Assembly: GCA_021234155.1 (NCBI GenBank)
Contig: JAJEKV010000025.1
Location: 6,677,310 to 6,741,309 of the forward strand
Direction of reading: 5' to 3'
Length of the DNA: 64,000 nt
From: Isoetes taiwanensis
Taxonomy: Eukaryota > Streptophyta > Lycopodiopsida > Isoetales > Isoetaceae
Positions 11,409 through 21,964 of the stretch are shown piece by piece. Every line of letters starts with the position of its first letter. The first letter of the stretch is position 1. The notes under the pieces are model-generated. The model did not search any database, was not told the origin of the DNA, and saw nothing but the letters and a program-made list of their open reading frames with translations. The position numbers and the translations under genes are program-made.

Positions 11409-12580
11409 GTGCATCGGGGAGATGTTCGGCTGCTAGACACTCATCCTCGAACCTTTTGGCGAGTGCCCGAAGGCCAGCCCGAGCCTGAGGACATCACACC
11501 CGGCGGTTGGGAGCGGTACTTGCGGCAGCTCTATGACCCACTGTGCACGCCAGCGCCCATACCCCCCAGGATGGCCCCATTGGTTCAGCGGAGGATGTTG
11601 TGGAGGGCCTACAACGGCTGGCTAATGGGAAGGCAGCTGACCTCGATGGTATGCAGGTCGAGTTACTCAAATGGGCAGGGCAGCCGCTGGTGCCGATCCT
11701 CACTACCCTGTTCAACAGAGCATTCCCCGACAATGGACCACAAGCAGGGTTGTCCCCATTCACAAGGCGGGCGACCACACTGTCCGGCCAATTACCGGAC
11801 GATCATGGTCAGTTCAGTATTTGCCAAACTATCCGATAATGGGATCCTGCAGATAGAACAAAAACAACTCCCATGAAAAATACATGATAAAAATATACAA
11901 CCACATAATAAGTATCGTATAGAGCGATGTCCAGCCCAGAATTGACCAAGGCTATTCCAATAGGGCCTCCTATGGTAAACAAGGACTACTGCGAGTAACA
12001 TTGGTGTTTTATATTGTATTGAACCTCGAGAGTAGGGATCATTTCCTTCTCACGATACTTTCGCATCATACGGCTCCCTTCTATCTACATGTCCTAGTTG
12101 TTCCTAGTGTTGATTGACTCTCTCGAGCATCAGTTGACCCGCTGGGCAGAGGCAGTAGATGTGCGAGCCCTCACACAAGCAGGCTTTAGACCCCACCACT
12201 CAACGATTGACCATATCTTTACACTGCGGGCACTGATTGAAGACAGCCGGAACCATCGGCAGGACTTGTATTGCTGCTTTGTGGACTTCGCAAAGGCTTT
12301 TGATACGGTTCCCCGGGAAAAGCTATGGGCTAGATTATAAAACCACCGCTGTCGCTACCTATGTAAATGCCATATACAGTCGTATGAGAGTTGTTTTGGC
12401 AGATGCACCACCGCCGGGCATTCACCAAAAGAGTATCGGGTCCCAAGGGCTGCCCCTCTCACCAACACTTTTGGCCTCTACATTGATCGGTTAGAGCCCC
12501 GGCTTACGAGCATGGGGGGTGGCATACGGCTTTTGCACCCGTGTCATCCGCCACCATCTATACGGACGATGTTGACCTTC
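11409..12580 (+). pseudogene. LINE copy B reverse transcriptase
   Basis: Several frames together carry the polymerase: TFWRVPEGQPEPEDITPGGW, LANGKAADLDGMQVELLKWA, then after an AT-rich interruption ALTQAGFRPHHSTIDHIFTL and CCFVDFAKAFDTVPREKLWA. The catalytic box reads IYTDDVDL near 12550, where copy C has IYADDVNL, so the Ala of the YADD box is Thr. At least four frame breaks make it inactive. Confidence 0.8.
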
Positions 12581-12699
12581 CGCCCACACCCCGTAAGCTA
12601 TGCGCCTCATCCGATGCCCTAGACACATTCTCGCCGCTACGCATTATGCGCTGCGGAATCCGCCAAGACCGTGGTGGTTCTCATATCCTCTTTCAGCCA

Positions 12700-13764
12700 C
12701 CCCACGCCCTGACTCATATATCGGGGATGCTGCGGGAGGTCACGCCCACCTACAAGTACCTAGGGGTGGAATTCCCTCTTAAGCCTGTTGGGAGGCCATC
12801 CCATCCGCGGTGTGACAAAGAGGCCGAAAGCGCTTTATGCCATGCAGAACAACCCACCGTGCGAGCTCTATGATTGGGGCCATCAACCACATCTGCTGCA
12901 CCGGGTCGAGCCCGCCCCTTCGTATGGGGTCGAGGTTTGGGGCTCGGCGCCTCTTTGGCGACTGGAATGACTTGGAGCAGGTGCGTAAGGCATTTTTGGC
13001 ACGGGCACTTGGGTGAAACCTTCAGCCCCCATCGATTCGGCCAGAAACTGGATTCTTGCGGCTTCAAATGAGCCCTTTGATAGACACATCGCCTATTTTC
13101 GTAAAGTGGTTAATATGGGTGATGCTCGGCTCCCACCGGGCTTACGCCGTGGGCAATGGGCCCGCAGCCGCTCGGGCCTGTTGGAGGGGTAAGAGAGATC
13201 GATGGTTCGCCAGATGGAACATGCAGAACACAAAAGTGCGTGCAGTGGACACGAGGCCGATCATGACAACTGCAGGAGTACACCTGGACGCTTGCTTCCT
13301 TTGGCAAGCTCTGGGACCCCGTGCTCTAGAGAAGGTCAAACGGGTCCATTACAAGGAGCACATCAACCCCAGTTGAGCCCCGGGCCCAGCCTCTACCCTC
13401 GTTCCCATCTCGCCTGGCCTGGCCGGACTCATTGCCTCCATTCGCATGTGTGCCCACCATCTTCGCGATCGAGATCGGGCGGGTGGATTGGGAGCCCCGC
13501 CAGCGGGCTTTCTGTCGAGTCTTCAAACAGGTGCCATTGAGGATGAGTCTCACACTTTCTAGAGTTGCCCAAAGATTCGCCGATCCGGTCCGGGCGGATC
13601 ACGCTCCCTTAGTACGGCCGGATTTGCCCCTACATTTGCCGATGAACACACCGCCAAGATGCGTGCTCTTGGGTCGTATATCTCTGGGAGGTACCGGATC
13701 TCGTGAGCTCACCTTTGCCCCCTTGTTGCCACGATCGATCGGCACTACGGGTAAAGGTGCATGA
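12700..13764 (+). pseudogene. LINE copy B C-terminal region
   Basis: This is homologous to the C-terminal parts of copies A and C: YKYLGVEFP near 12750, RWFARWNMQNTKVRAVDTRP near 13200, KRVHYKEHINPS at 13340-13376. The zinc-binding end is weakly recognisable (GAIEDESHTF near 13533) and interrupted by a stop. Frames shift near 13370 and 13540. Confidence 0.7.
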
Positions 13765-13831
13765 GTGTATATATTTGTGTGTTTTTGCATTTTGTATATT
13801 GGAACAATTTGTCAGCAGGCTGATTGCTGCC

Positions 13832-13975
13832 ACGGTTTTTCCCTCGAAAACCCTTCGGGGCGGGGGTTTTTTAATCCGGGTAGTAATCCGCTTGCTGCGC
13901 TTTTGTATTGGGTCCCATAGACCGATTGGTCTCCGTGGACGATAAAAATACCTTCCTTCCTTCCTTCCTTAAAAT
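13832..13975 (+). mobile_element. 3' tail of LINE copy B with (CTTC)n end
   Basis: CTCGAAAACCCTTCGGGG and GGGGGTTTTTTAATCC form a first inverted block. AGACC-GATT-GGTCT forms a second perfect 5-bp stem, followed by CCGTGGACGATAAAAATA and about five CTTC units. It is the best preserved tail in the window. Confidence 0.85.
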
Positions 13976-14799
13976 TTTATTTAGACCTCAAGCATGATTT
14001 TTTGACATACCAAAGTATAAATGTACACTTCAGTGGTATCTCATGTTGAAGTTTTATCCAATGGCGATCAATAGCAATGTGCATGAAATAAGTTGGCTAA
14101 AGCATCCCATTTGTTCAAGGAAAATATTTTTATACGTCATATGTTGTTATGGTTATTGAATAGACTTGTCAATGAATCATACAAGTCTAAATAATCCAAT
14201 ACAACTAAAGGGTAGATCATACATTACTAAACATGTCAATGTCACATGTCTTAGGTTGTATTTTGCTCGAGGAGACATTCCACTAGGTGGCAACCCTCCA
14301 ATTTCCTAATTGTCAAAAATATATGCATGTACAATTATTAGGCAATCGAGAGGTGAACAATGCTATATGAAGAGATGTGTTATAGTGGATAATATTATTG
14401 TGTAGATGAATATTAATGCATAATTCAAATATCATATAGAGCTATCTAGGTTTTTGAAAGTGGAAAATCCAATTTCTAAATCCCATTTGCAAATTGGTTT
14501 ATTTGGATATCACTTTTCCATGGCTATAGTGTTTATGAAATGAATTGTCTAATGCCTTGTGGTGGTGGGGATGGGGCTATCAAATTATTGAAACATACTT
14601 GTAAGAGAAATGCCTGAGTTTTGTGAAGATGAAAGATGCATGTGAGAATTCTACATGTAAATCTAACTAAAATCTTGTGCATTTGTATTAAGTTTAGACT
14701 TCCACAAACTAAAATGAGAAGCTATTTCTTCTTTTAAAATTTCTAAATTGACCTTGGAAAATTACATGAGGTTTGACCGGTGTTTTTTCTCGAAATACC
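13976..14799. other. AT-rich spacer
   Basis: No recognisable gene or repeat. There are no long open frames on either strand. Confidence 0.4.
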
Positions 14800-14855
14800 C
14801 CATGAACTATGTCCTTTCTCTTATTTGACGTTAAAATATACTTCCTTCCTTTCTT
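14800..14855 (+). mobile_element. LINE 3'-tail relic
   Basis: GACGTTAAAATATACTTCC followed by CTTC units matches the end of copy A. The hairpin block before it is deleted or unrecognisable. This is probably a heavily truncated insertion. Confidence 0.5.
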
Positions 14856-15004
14856 GAATATTTAGAATGCATGTAACAAAGCAATTACTGGCATGTTACG
14901 CAAATGTTTGTACAAACCTTGCTAGCTATGTCTACCTATGTTTGATGAAAGCATGCCAATTGCATGTCTCTTGGCATGCAAGTGACCTGTCTTACATGTA
15001 AGGC

Positions 15005-16145
15005 ATATGCTAAAGTGTCCTCGGAGTGTTGGACCACTTCCATCTCAACTGCCTCCTGTAGTGCCAGCAACATATCGTTTGTCACCCTCCTGTAGCGCCA
15101 ACAACATATTGTTTGTCACATGCTTTGTCTTGTCGAACTTGGCCAGAATCTCCCGAACATCGTTCGCGAGATGGGAAAGCACTGGCTCTGCTGAGTGACG
15201 AATCTCCTTCAAAGATCAAGAGTATGATGAGTTCCTCCCATGCTTTGCTGCCAGCTTTCTAGGCAGCTCCAGCTCTTCGGGTGGCTCTTCCAGGGCATCT
15301 TCTCTAGTGTACCGCGACTTATAAGTGTCATAGTACTTCTTGTAAGTGGCGTATATCTTCATTTATTGGTTGTATATCACCATCTTCTTCTTGTACACCT
15401 TGTCCTCGTTCAGGATCTAAGAATCCTTCGACTTCTTCCCTCTCTTCTTTCTATCTGGCTGCGGCCATGCTGGGTAAGGTTGTGGTGGTGGCAGCTCCCC
15501 TTCTTCTACCTTCTCTTCTTCAGGGTTTCTGGCAGGTACGGGTTTCTTGGGCACTCTCGATCTGCCTTCTCTCGAAAGGAGGTCCCTCTGTAGCTTCCGT
15601 GTAGCTTATACATAGAATCTAACTTGGAGTCAGCCGAGTCAGATGATGAGGGTGGGTCGTCTTCTGGATTCCACTCTACAATGATGATTTTGGGGTTGCC
15701 CGTAGTCTTGGTCCTCTCATCTTCTTTCGGGACTACTCGAGGGCCTTTCCCTTCTTCTCCCTTAGCTCCTTCTGTGCCTTTCGCTTCTTCCGAAGCTCTT
15801 CCTTTCTAGCCTTCTCGAGCTTCTTTAATTTTCATAGCTTCCTTCATAGCTTCCAAGCTTGCCTCTTCTTCTGCATCAACTTCTTCTTTGCGGCCTTCGG
15901 CTCCTCCGTCCTCTCTTTTTCGGCTGATTGTGTCCCCTTGAATCCTCTTAAATTTCCTCCACAACCTCTTCCTCCTGTATTTCTTTGACAACTTGCTCCT
16001 CCTAGATTTCTTCCTCTCCTTCCTTTTCGGTCTCTTCTTCATTTATGTCTTGGGCCTCCTTGGCCTTCCGCTTGATGGTACGGACTTGGGCGCTCTCCTT
16101 TCGCTCATTTAAAGGTGTTCTATCGGTTTGTTTGGTGTGGACCAT
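15005..16145 (-). pseudogene. Degraded gene for a Glu/Lys-rich protein of unknown function
   Basis: The minus strand has an ATG at 16145-16143 reading MVHTKQTDRTPLNERKESAQ, then a long acidic and basic stretch. The same frame continues through in-frame stops (for example GEEEI-stop and VVEEI-stop) for more than 900 bp. Later parts include WNPEDDPPSSDSADSKLD and EPPEELELPRKLAAKHG. The charged composition, with runs of KE/EE and KKK, suggests a coiled-coil or gag-like protein, but no family is recognised. A plant-type TATA box lies about 105 bp upstream. Four or more stops show that it does not encode a full protein. Confidence 0.5.
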
Positions 16146-16250
16146 ATCAAACGGAACTAGATTTCGACATCGGGCACCCAAAAGTTAGCTAGGAAGTGGG
16201 AGCAAGATGAGAAAAAATAATGAAACCCTAATTCTAGAAGGTGAGGCCTC

Positions 16251-16258
16251 TATTTATA
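16251..16258 (-). promoter_or_regulatory. TATA box of the minus-strand pseudogene
   Basis: The minus strand reads CTTATAAATAGAGGCCTCAC, a strong match to plant TATA boxes, followed by an AT/CT-rich leader containing TTAGGGTTTC and then the ATG 105 bp downstream. Spacing fits a transcription start near 16225. Confidence 0.6.
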
Positions 16259-16371
16259 AGCTTGGCAAATCTAGAGTTTCCGATGCAAATCTCCATATTA
16301 TCTAGTTTTTGTCCATAAATGGGGTATGTTTGTCCTAAAAATGATATTCCTTCAGAGATGTTATGATACTT

Positions 16372-16437
16372 TTACTCTTAAGTTGCGCGTGGGAGCATTT
16401 TGAGCTTGCCAAAAGTGGCTCTGCCACAACTCTGGAG
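16372..16437 (+). repeat. Dispersed repeat, first copy (second at 30033-30103)
   Basis: Both copies share ACTCTT(A/G)AGTTGC, GAGGCATTTTG or GGAGCATTTTG, and CCAAAAGTGGCTCTG followed by CACAACTCTGGAGTAAT. They are 13.7 kb apart in the same orientation. The element is unknown. Confidence 0.7.
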
Positions 16438-16682
16438 TAATTTTCCCTGATTTCTAAGTTCCTTAACTATTTTGGGAATTTCAAGAATGGAATGGAATGG
16501 AATGGAATGGAATGGATGTTTTATCGTCCACGGAGACCGATTGGCCTATGGGACCCAAACAAAAAGAGAGCAGCAAGCGTATTACTGTCAGGATTAAAAA
16601 ACCCCCGCCGCGAAGGGTTTTCGAGGGAAAAATCTTAGCAGTAATAAGTATGCTGGCACATTGTACAATTGTATAGGACAGT

Positions 16683-17105
16683 TCAATACTGTCCCGAAGG
16701 ACACAACTGAGTCCGTGCATCCATAACCTCCTGGAGGTATGACCCCAACAAACCCACTGACGTTGTATTCAATAACTCATGCAACGGTCTCAATGGCGCC
16801 CTGGTGGCAACACTGGCAAAGCCTTTCCTCCCGTGCTTCCCGAGCCCAACGTCCTGTCTCAATACAGAGACGATGTGCACCCGTGCGAATGGAACTATAA
16901 GTCTGCACTTCTTCATGGGCAAATGGGTGTACAAGTACTGGTGTGGGCCTCTCGTGAGCCTAGGATTGACTTGCTGCTGATAGTGTGTCAGTTTAACGTA
17001 CGTCAGAGCATCTGCATCCCAAAGCTTGCGAAGAAAAGTAGCATCTAGGTACAGCTTAAGTGCCTTGTGATCTTTCTTTGTCCTTACATGTACGCATCTG
17101 TTTGC
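16683..17105 (-). pseudogene. LINE copy C C-terminal region
   Basis: This continues copy C after the insertion: RTKKDHKALKLYLDATFLRK, LTHYQQQVNPRLTRGPHQYL, and in a shifted frame LCQCCHQGAIETVA before a stop. The first two Cys of the metal site are kept and the His/Cys end is lost. The homologous part of copy A is intact. Confidence 0.75.
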
Positions 17106-17427
17106 GGGTGAAAGCATGCTACGGTGTACCACTTCTGGAACCCTCAAAAGTACCTATACTGTGTACTTTTAAAACTGGTACTTTTTATTTTTTCTTCCTA
17201 TTAAAATCAATCCAAAAATTTTGAATTGAAGGTCAATAACATGTCAATCTATAGTATTAGAGGATAACAATACTATTAGAGACTAAAATGAATGAATCAA
17301 CTCTCAAACATATTGTTTATTGAGACATTTATACAAGTTGCCAGTACCTAGTGCTACGTACTTTTCTGGGTAGTTTCGCACTTCCTGAAAAGAACTTTAG
17401 ATGATACACCCTAGCATGCTTTCACCC
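17106..17427. mobile_element. 322-bp inverted-repeat insertion (MITE-like) in LINE copy C
   Basis: The ends are near-perfect inverted repeats. The left reads GGGTGAAAGCATGCTACGG then TGTACCA. The right, on the other strand, reads GGGTGAAAGCATGCTAGGG then TGTATCA. The interior is AT-rich and non-coding. A 4-bp direct repeat TTGC flanks it (17102-17105 and 17428-17431). It interrupts the LINE reading frame between RWGVQARVKAC and RTKKDHKAL. Part of the right arm on the minus strand translates as LINE protein, so the exact boundary is uncertain. Confidence 0.6.
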
Positions 17428-19133
17428 TTGCCTGTACACCCCAGCGTGAGAACCACTGAGCTTGCTTGTCCTTCCAGCAGGCTTCGAGGCGTTGGGGACC
17501 CATCGCCATGGTCAAAAGCAAGGTTGGGCAAACGTGTATCACCCATAGCGACCACCTTCTGGAAGTAAATGATATGGCGTTCCAATGCAGCCTGTTGAAA
17601 GGGTAGAAAACATGTCTTCTGGAGTAGGATTTGGTATGGAACTGTGGACTTTACTCCAATGGCTCGTGCCAAGAAGGCTTTCTGCACCTGCTCGAGGTCA
17701 TTCCAGGTATTGAGGGATATCACGGGCCCCCACATTTCTGCCCTATACAAGAGGACCGGCTCGACGAAGGCCCGGAACAAGTGTGACTGGTGGCCCCAGG
17801 CATACAACTCTGCCTTGTGGCTGTTGTTCTGCATGGCATATAGTGCTTTCCAACCTGCCGTGACCCGCAACCTGATGGCAGCATCCCAGTGGGTGGTAGC
17901 AGAGAACTCGATCCCCAAGTACTTGTAGATCAGAGCCACCTCTACATCTTGTCCCTGGTAAGTGAATGAGGGAAGCCTTGGCTGACGGGATGATGAAACT
18001 AGCAGCACCCTAGTTTTGGCCAAGTTAACTCATATGCCAGTGAATCGGCAAAAAGTGGCGAGAGCATCTAGATGACGTTGCATGTCCTCTGGAGTATAGG
18101 CCAAGAGGTTGACATCATCAGCATATATGAGTTGCCGGATTGTGCGATGCATGAGATGGGCGCCTGCCCCTCCATGCTCAGAGAGCCAATCTTCCAGCTG
18201 GTCAATGTATAGGCCAAAGAGTGTAGGGGAGAGGGGGCAACCCTGACGCACTCCAATACTACTGACTACCGGTTGTCCTGACGATGTGATACGGCCTGAG
18301 CATGCCTCGTATAGCCTATATACTGCATTCTGCAAGTCAAGGGGGGTCCCCAGCCGCCGCAGTCTGTCCCATAACCTGTCCCGGGGCACTGTGTCAAAAG
18401 CTTTTGAGAAATCCACAAAACAATAGTACAGGTTTTGTCGGTGATTCCTGCTATCCTCAATCAATGTGCGCAGAGTGAAGATATGATAAATTGTGGAATG
18501 CCCGGGCCGAAAACCTGCTTGTGTGAGAGCTCGCACATCTGCCTCCTTTGCCCATATTGTCAGCCGATGCTCAAGGATGTCAGCCAACAGTTTTGCAAAG
18601 AGAGAGCTGATCATGATAGTACGATAGTTGGCTGGGCATTGAGGGTCCCCTGCCTTGTATATGGGCACAACTCTACTAGTGGTCCATTGCGGAGGTAAGC
18701 CTTCTTGCAATGCTTTATTGAATAATGCTGTGAGGACAGGCATCAGTGGAGGCCCAGCCCACTTCAGAAGTTTCGCCTGCATGCCATCTAAATCTGCTGC
18801 CTTCCCATTAGCCAGACGTTGTAGGCCCATGATGACATCCCCCTCTGTGATGACCAGAGCCATGCCTATCTGTGGGGGGACTGGTGTTCGGCCCCCGAGC
18901 GGGTCGTAAAGCTGTTGCAAGTACTGTACCCATTGCTCCGAGGTGATGTTCCCTGTGGGCTGTGCAGTCCTGCTCAAGATCCTTCTCCAGAATGTCTTTG
19001 GGTGCCGATCCAGGAGACCAAACATCTGTTGCTGATGCTCTGCGAGGTATCTGGCTTTCTTGTTCTTGAGGAAGGAGCGGTATTGACTGATGGCCTGTGG
19101 GGGGGGAGGCGGGATCAGTGACGTCAAGATGTT
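17428..19133 (-). pseudogene. LINE copy C reverse transcriptase
   Basis: One nonsense codon separates two long frames. The first (to 18030) carries LANGKAADLDGMQAKLLKWA, WTTSRVVPIYKAGDPQCPAN, ALTQAGFRPGHSTIYHIFTL, YCFVDFSKAFDTVPRDRLW, GVRQGCPLSPTLFGLY and QLIYADDVNLLAY, so the YADD catalytic box is intact. The stop is TGA at 18032-18030, within GI-stop-VNLAKTRVLL; copy B has a CGC arginine codon at the matching place, so CGA to TGA by CpG decay is likely. The second frame carries YKYLGIEFSATTHWDA and NDLEQVQKAFLARAIGVKST. Otherwise the frame is open. Confidence 0.9.
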
Positions 19134-19489
19134 TGTTAACCACCTAGTGGTTAACATTGTGCATGCACATGTTAGGTGCATGCACATGTTAGGTGTCAGT
19201 GGTGGCAGACTGACACTTGGCATGATTAGGTTAACATAAGTGTAGGGATTAGATTTAGTTAGATGTACGGCTCAGATTTGCGGTCTACACTATATTAGAC
19301 CGGAGCCTCTTCATTTGTACTCAGGTTTTATCTCAAATTTGGAGAGCCTCATTAGCTCACGTTTCCTTCATTCTTTGTACATTTTTCTTTGTCTTGTTCT
19401 TGTTTTGTGATCATGAGCATGGCAGCCTTGTAGCATCCGGCAGTCATGGACTGCTGCTGCAGGGTGTATGCCAAGAACTCAAACTAACA
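19134..19489 (+). repeat. 5' LTR
   Basis: It starts with TGTTAACCAC-CTA-GTGGTTAACA, a 10-bp stem with a 3-base loop. A 17-bp tandem repeat follows (GTGCATGCACATGTTAG, twice). TATATTAGA near 19291 is a plausible TATA box. It ends AACTAACA, one base before the primer site. Confidence 0.85.
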
Positions 19490-19490
19490 C

Positions 19491-19508
19491 TGGCGCCGTT
19501 ATGCCGGG
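19491..19508 (+). promoter_or_regulatory. Primer binding site, tRNA-Asp type
   Basis: TGGCGCCGTTATGCCGGG matches the complement of the plant tRNA-Asp 3' end (TGGCGCCGTTGCCGGG) except for two inserted bases. This primer is typical of Tat/Athila-type Ty3 elements, which suggests the donor of the proteins. Confidence 0.75.
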
Positions 19509-20725
19509 TTCGCTCGTGATCACTTTCTTCAGCCTTGCTATTTTGCTGTTGTCCTTGCTGCTCTTATCATCATCAGTTTTTGAATCCTCCTTGTATATTA
19601 CTCTCAACCCTTTCAATCCCCTTATTTGGCCCAACCAGTTGTTGAAATGGTCCGGCTGGAGGCCCCTTTTGTCAAATCCTTTCGTTTGCATTTAGTCTCG
19701 TTATGAAAAGAGTTTTCAAACCTCTGTTTTTCGTGGTGCAGCAAGCACAGTTTTATAGTCAAGGATTTTGGGAGTGGTGACAGCACTCCTCTCTGCAAAA
19801 AGTTTCTCAGAAAAGCCTATTGATTCGTTTTGTTATCTTCTCTTATGGCAAAAACTGTGCACTTGTTTTCTGCACAGCACAAAGAAAAAAATCTTTTATT
19901 CTTCATGTTTTTGGGCATACCAGCAAGAAAGGAAGAGGCCCAACGGCTCTTCTTGCCTGTTCGCAACATTTTTGGGTGCTTTTGAGCTCTGTTTTCTCAG
20001 AGTTCTTTCTGAACCAGTGGCAAAATTAGTTTTGGCCGAGTTATTCATGGTGGACAAAGCTCTGTTTTTACACCACAAGCTGTGATGGGAAGGGCTTTCT
20101 TCAAGTATTCGGGCTCAAATTTGTCTCCCTTCATCTTCAATTTTTTAAGAGGGCCAGCTCTATGGCTAGCCCCCATCTCTCATTCATGCGCAAATGGGCA
20201 ACAGTCCTCTGGTGCTTGACACATTCAGCATCTATACCTGCATCACCCACTGTGTTAGTATATTGCAGATCAAATTTGAGCATATTTGGAACAGTTAATC
20301 TATCAATTTCGTTTTTCTCATGCCTTATAGTCCATATACTGTCAAGATCTGCATGCACTCAAGGAATATCATGGCCACCGCTTCTGTTCTGTGATAGCAA
20401 ATCTGGTAAGTTCCTATTTACAGCACCTCAGGTTTCGACATCCTCTCAGGGCCAGGCATTCAACAATATATGGCGGCTTAGCTCTATTGCGGCTCTGTTT
20501 TTCCAAAAATGTCAGATTTCTTACAAGCAGTTGAAGCAGATTCAGGGGCAGCCTTACATTTTTTACCTATCCTAGCTGTGCCTCACAAGATTCCAAGCTA
20601 TTCCAGCTTTATCCCAAATCATGCTCTGTATTCATGCTAACTCAGAAACATTTTTATGGGCTTCATTCTGTTAATTATTTTCAAGAGGGCCAGCCCTTTT
20701 GGCCAGCCCCATCCTCCTGCTAAGC

Positions 20726-21199
20726 CTAAACAGCCCATGACATTTCCAAGATCATCTCTGCTATCCCGAAGCATCCGCCAATACAAGGAAGGTTATCAAA
20801 GAAAGAGCACAATTTAGGCGCCATAGGAGCGGTTCGGCCCGGATCTTCATATTCGGTCTTCAAAGCAACCTTGAAGCCGATTTGCCCGAGATCGAAGCAT
20901 CTCTTTACTCGGTTTAGAATGCGAAAATCACGCCGCCATAACCTATTACGGCTCGAACTTTCTTCACCCCTCGCTTCTTTAACAGCCCGAAGCGGCCGGG
21001 GTTGCCGGCTTCCAAGTTTTCTCCGGATCCGAATATAGGCCGATCTTCTACGACTCATTATTTCATCGCCCTTCGAAGAAGGGTGGAACACCGCTTCTTG
21101 AAATAGAAGAATCCAGATTGCCATAGCGGGCATTTTTTCAGGTGGTTCGAGGCTTTTAGGGCTCTCATATTTGTGAAGGCTGATAACGGGCCACGCCAA
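20726..21199 (-). other. 157-codon basic open frame inside the LTR element, unrecognised
   Basis: The frame has a strongly basic middle (MSRRRSAYIRIRRKLGSRQP, RNRLWRRDFRILNRVKRC) and a hydrophobic C-terminal part (FFDNLPCIGGCFGIAEMI). No family is recognised. The underlying block is richer in G+C and CpG than its surroundings, which suggests captured foreign or host sequence. It could also be a chance frame; there is no start context or promoter evidence. Confidence 0.25.
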
Positions 21200-21635
21200 A
21201 GTTTTTGGTCTACGCTCATGCTATTGACCACGGGCCACGGCCACGCCACGCTCCTTTGTTTCCACGCCACGCCAACCCAGGCCAAAACCACGCTGACGCT
21301 ATTAAGTGCACGCCTGCCCACGGTCACGGCTAAAGGCCCACGCTTGTTCACGTTTTGCCCACGCCACGCCATATTTTGTTCACGCCAGCCACGCTTATGC
21401 CATGCTGATGCTCTTTGTTTCCATGCTCACGCCCACGCCGCAAACGAAAAGTCCACGCTCTGTTCCACTTTTCTATGGCCAATCACAGGGGACACAACCA
21501 TGCATTTTTAAACTCAAGCCTTCAGAAGCCACGCAGAGGCCACGCTTTGCTTATGTCCACGCTCCACACTTGCTTCAAGCCATCCTCACGCTCACGCTCA
21601 TGTCACGCCGCAAAGATTCACGCTCCAAAGAAATT
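21190..21635. repeat. CACGC-rich cryptic repeat
   Basis: The pentamer CACGC, mostly as CCACGCC or CCACGCT, occurs 22 times in about 445 bp at irregular spacing. No longer unit is conserved. Confidence 0.8.
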
Positions 21636-21964
21636 TTATGCTCAAACTTTATGGCTGATATTGGGGAGGCATTTTGGTGTTTACCTTTTAAAGACCCCTT
21701 CCTTCTTTTTAAGTGGAATTTTGGGCAATTTTTTAAATGTGACTTACCCATGATATAAGGGGATGGTCTTTATGTTTTTGCCCAAGATCTATGTTCTACA
21801 TCGACATTCCTTCCTTTGATCTTATTAAGTCATCCACACATTCATGAAGCTCTTTTTACGGACACCACCCAACCATTACCATCATTTTCGCTCCTAAAAT
21901 TTTTGGCACCATGTTGTAATTGTCGGACTTGTTTTATAAAAGTCTGTACATGTTTTGTGCTAAA

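Larger units (their letters stand above)
8185..13975 (+). mobile_element. LINE copy B, nearly full length, degenerate
   Basis: The element has a CT-rich leader (8190-8328), three 105-bp monomers (8329-8643), an ORF1-like region starting at 8648, AP-type endonuclease (10211-10756), reverse transcriptase (11409-12580), a C-terminal region (to 13764) and the family's 3' tail ending in (CTTC)n. It is GC-rich compared with its surroundings and broken by many frameshifts and stops. An AT-rich stretch of about 270 bp (11838-12112) interrupts the reverse transcriptase. It starts exactly where the tail of copy A ends. The family is not classic plant L1 because it lacks a poly(A) tail; RTE or I-like affinity is possible. 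Confidence 0.8.
16485..19133 (-). mobile_element. LINE copy C (minus strand), 5' side cut by an LTR element
   Basis: Read on the minus strand, the element runs from the pre-RT region (19133) through reverse transcriptase and C-terminal region to the tail at 16640-16517 and a (CCATT)n microsatellite at 16516-16485. Its 5' part stops where the LTR of the next element begins (19134). A 322-bp inverted-repeat insertion interrupts it at 17106-17427. It is the best preserved polymerase of the family in this window. Confidence 0.85.
19509..21964. other. Interior of the non-autonomous LTR element
   Basis: No gag or pol motif is present. A 40-bp segment with GAGGGCCAGC...GCCCCCATC occurs at 20146-20178 and again near 20682-20712 in direct orientation. 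A basic open frame lies at 20726-21199 on the minus strand, and a CACGC-rich tract at 21190-21635. Both have a base composition unlike the AT-rich rest. Confidence 0.6.

Noticed and set aside
11838..12112. AT-rich interruption in LINE copy B as a MITE
   Set aside because: Only a 7-bp inverted match (AACAACT/AGTTGTT) near the ends and no clear duplicate; class cannot be assigned.
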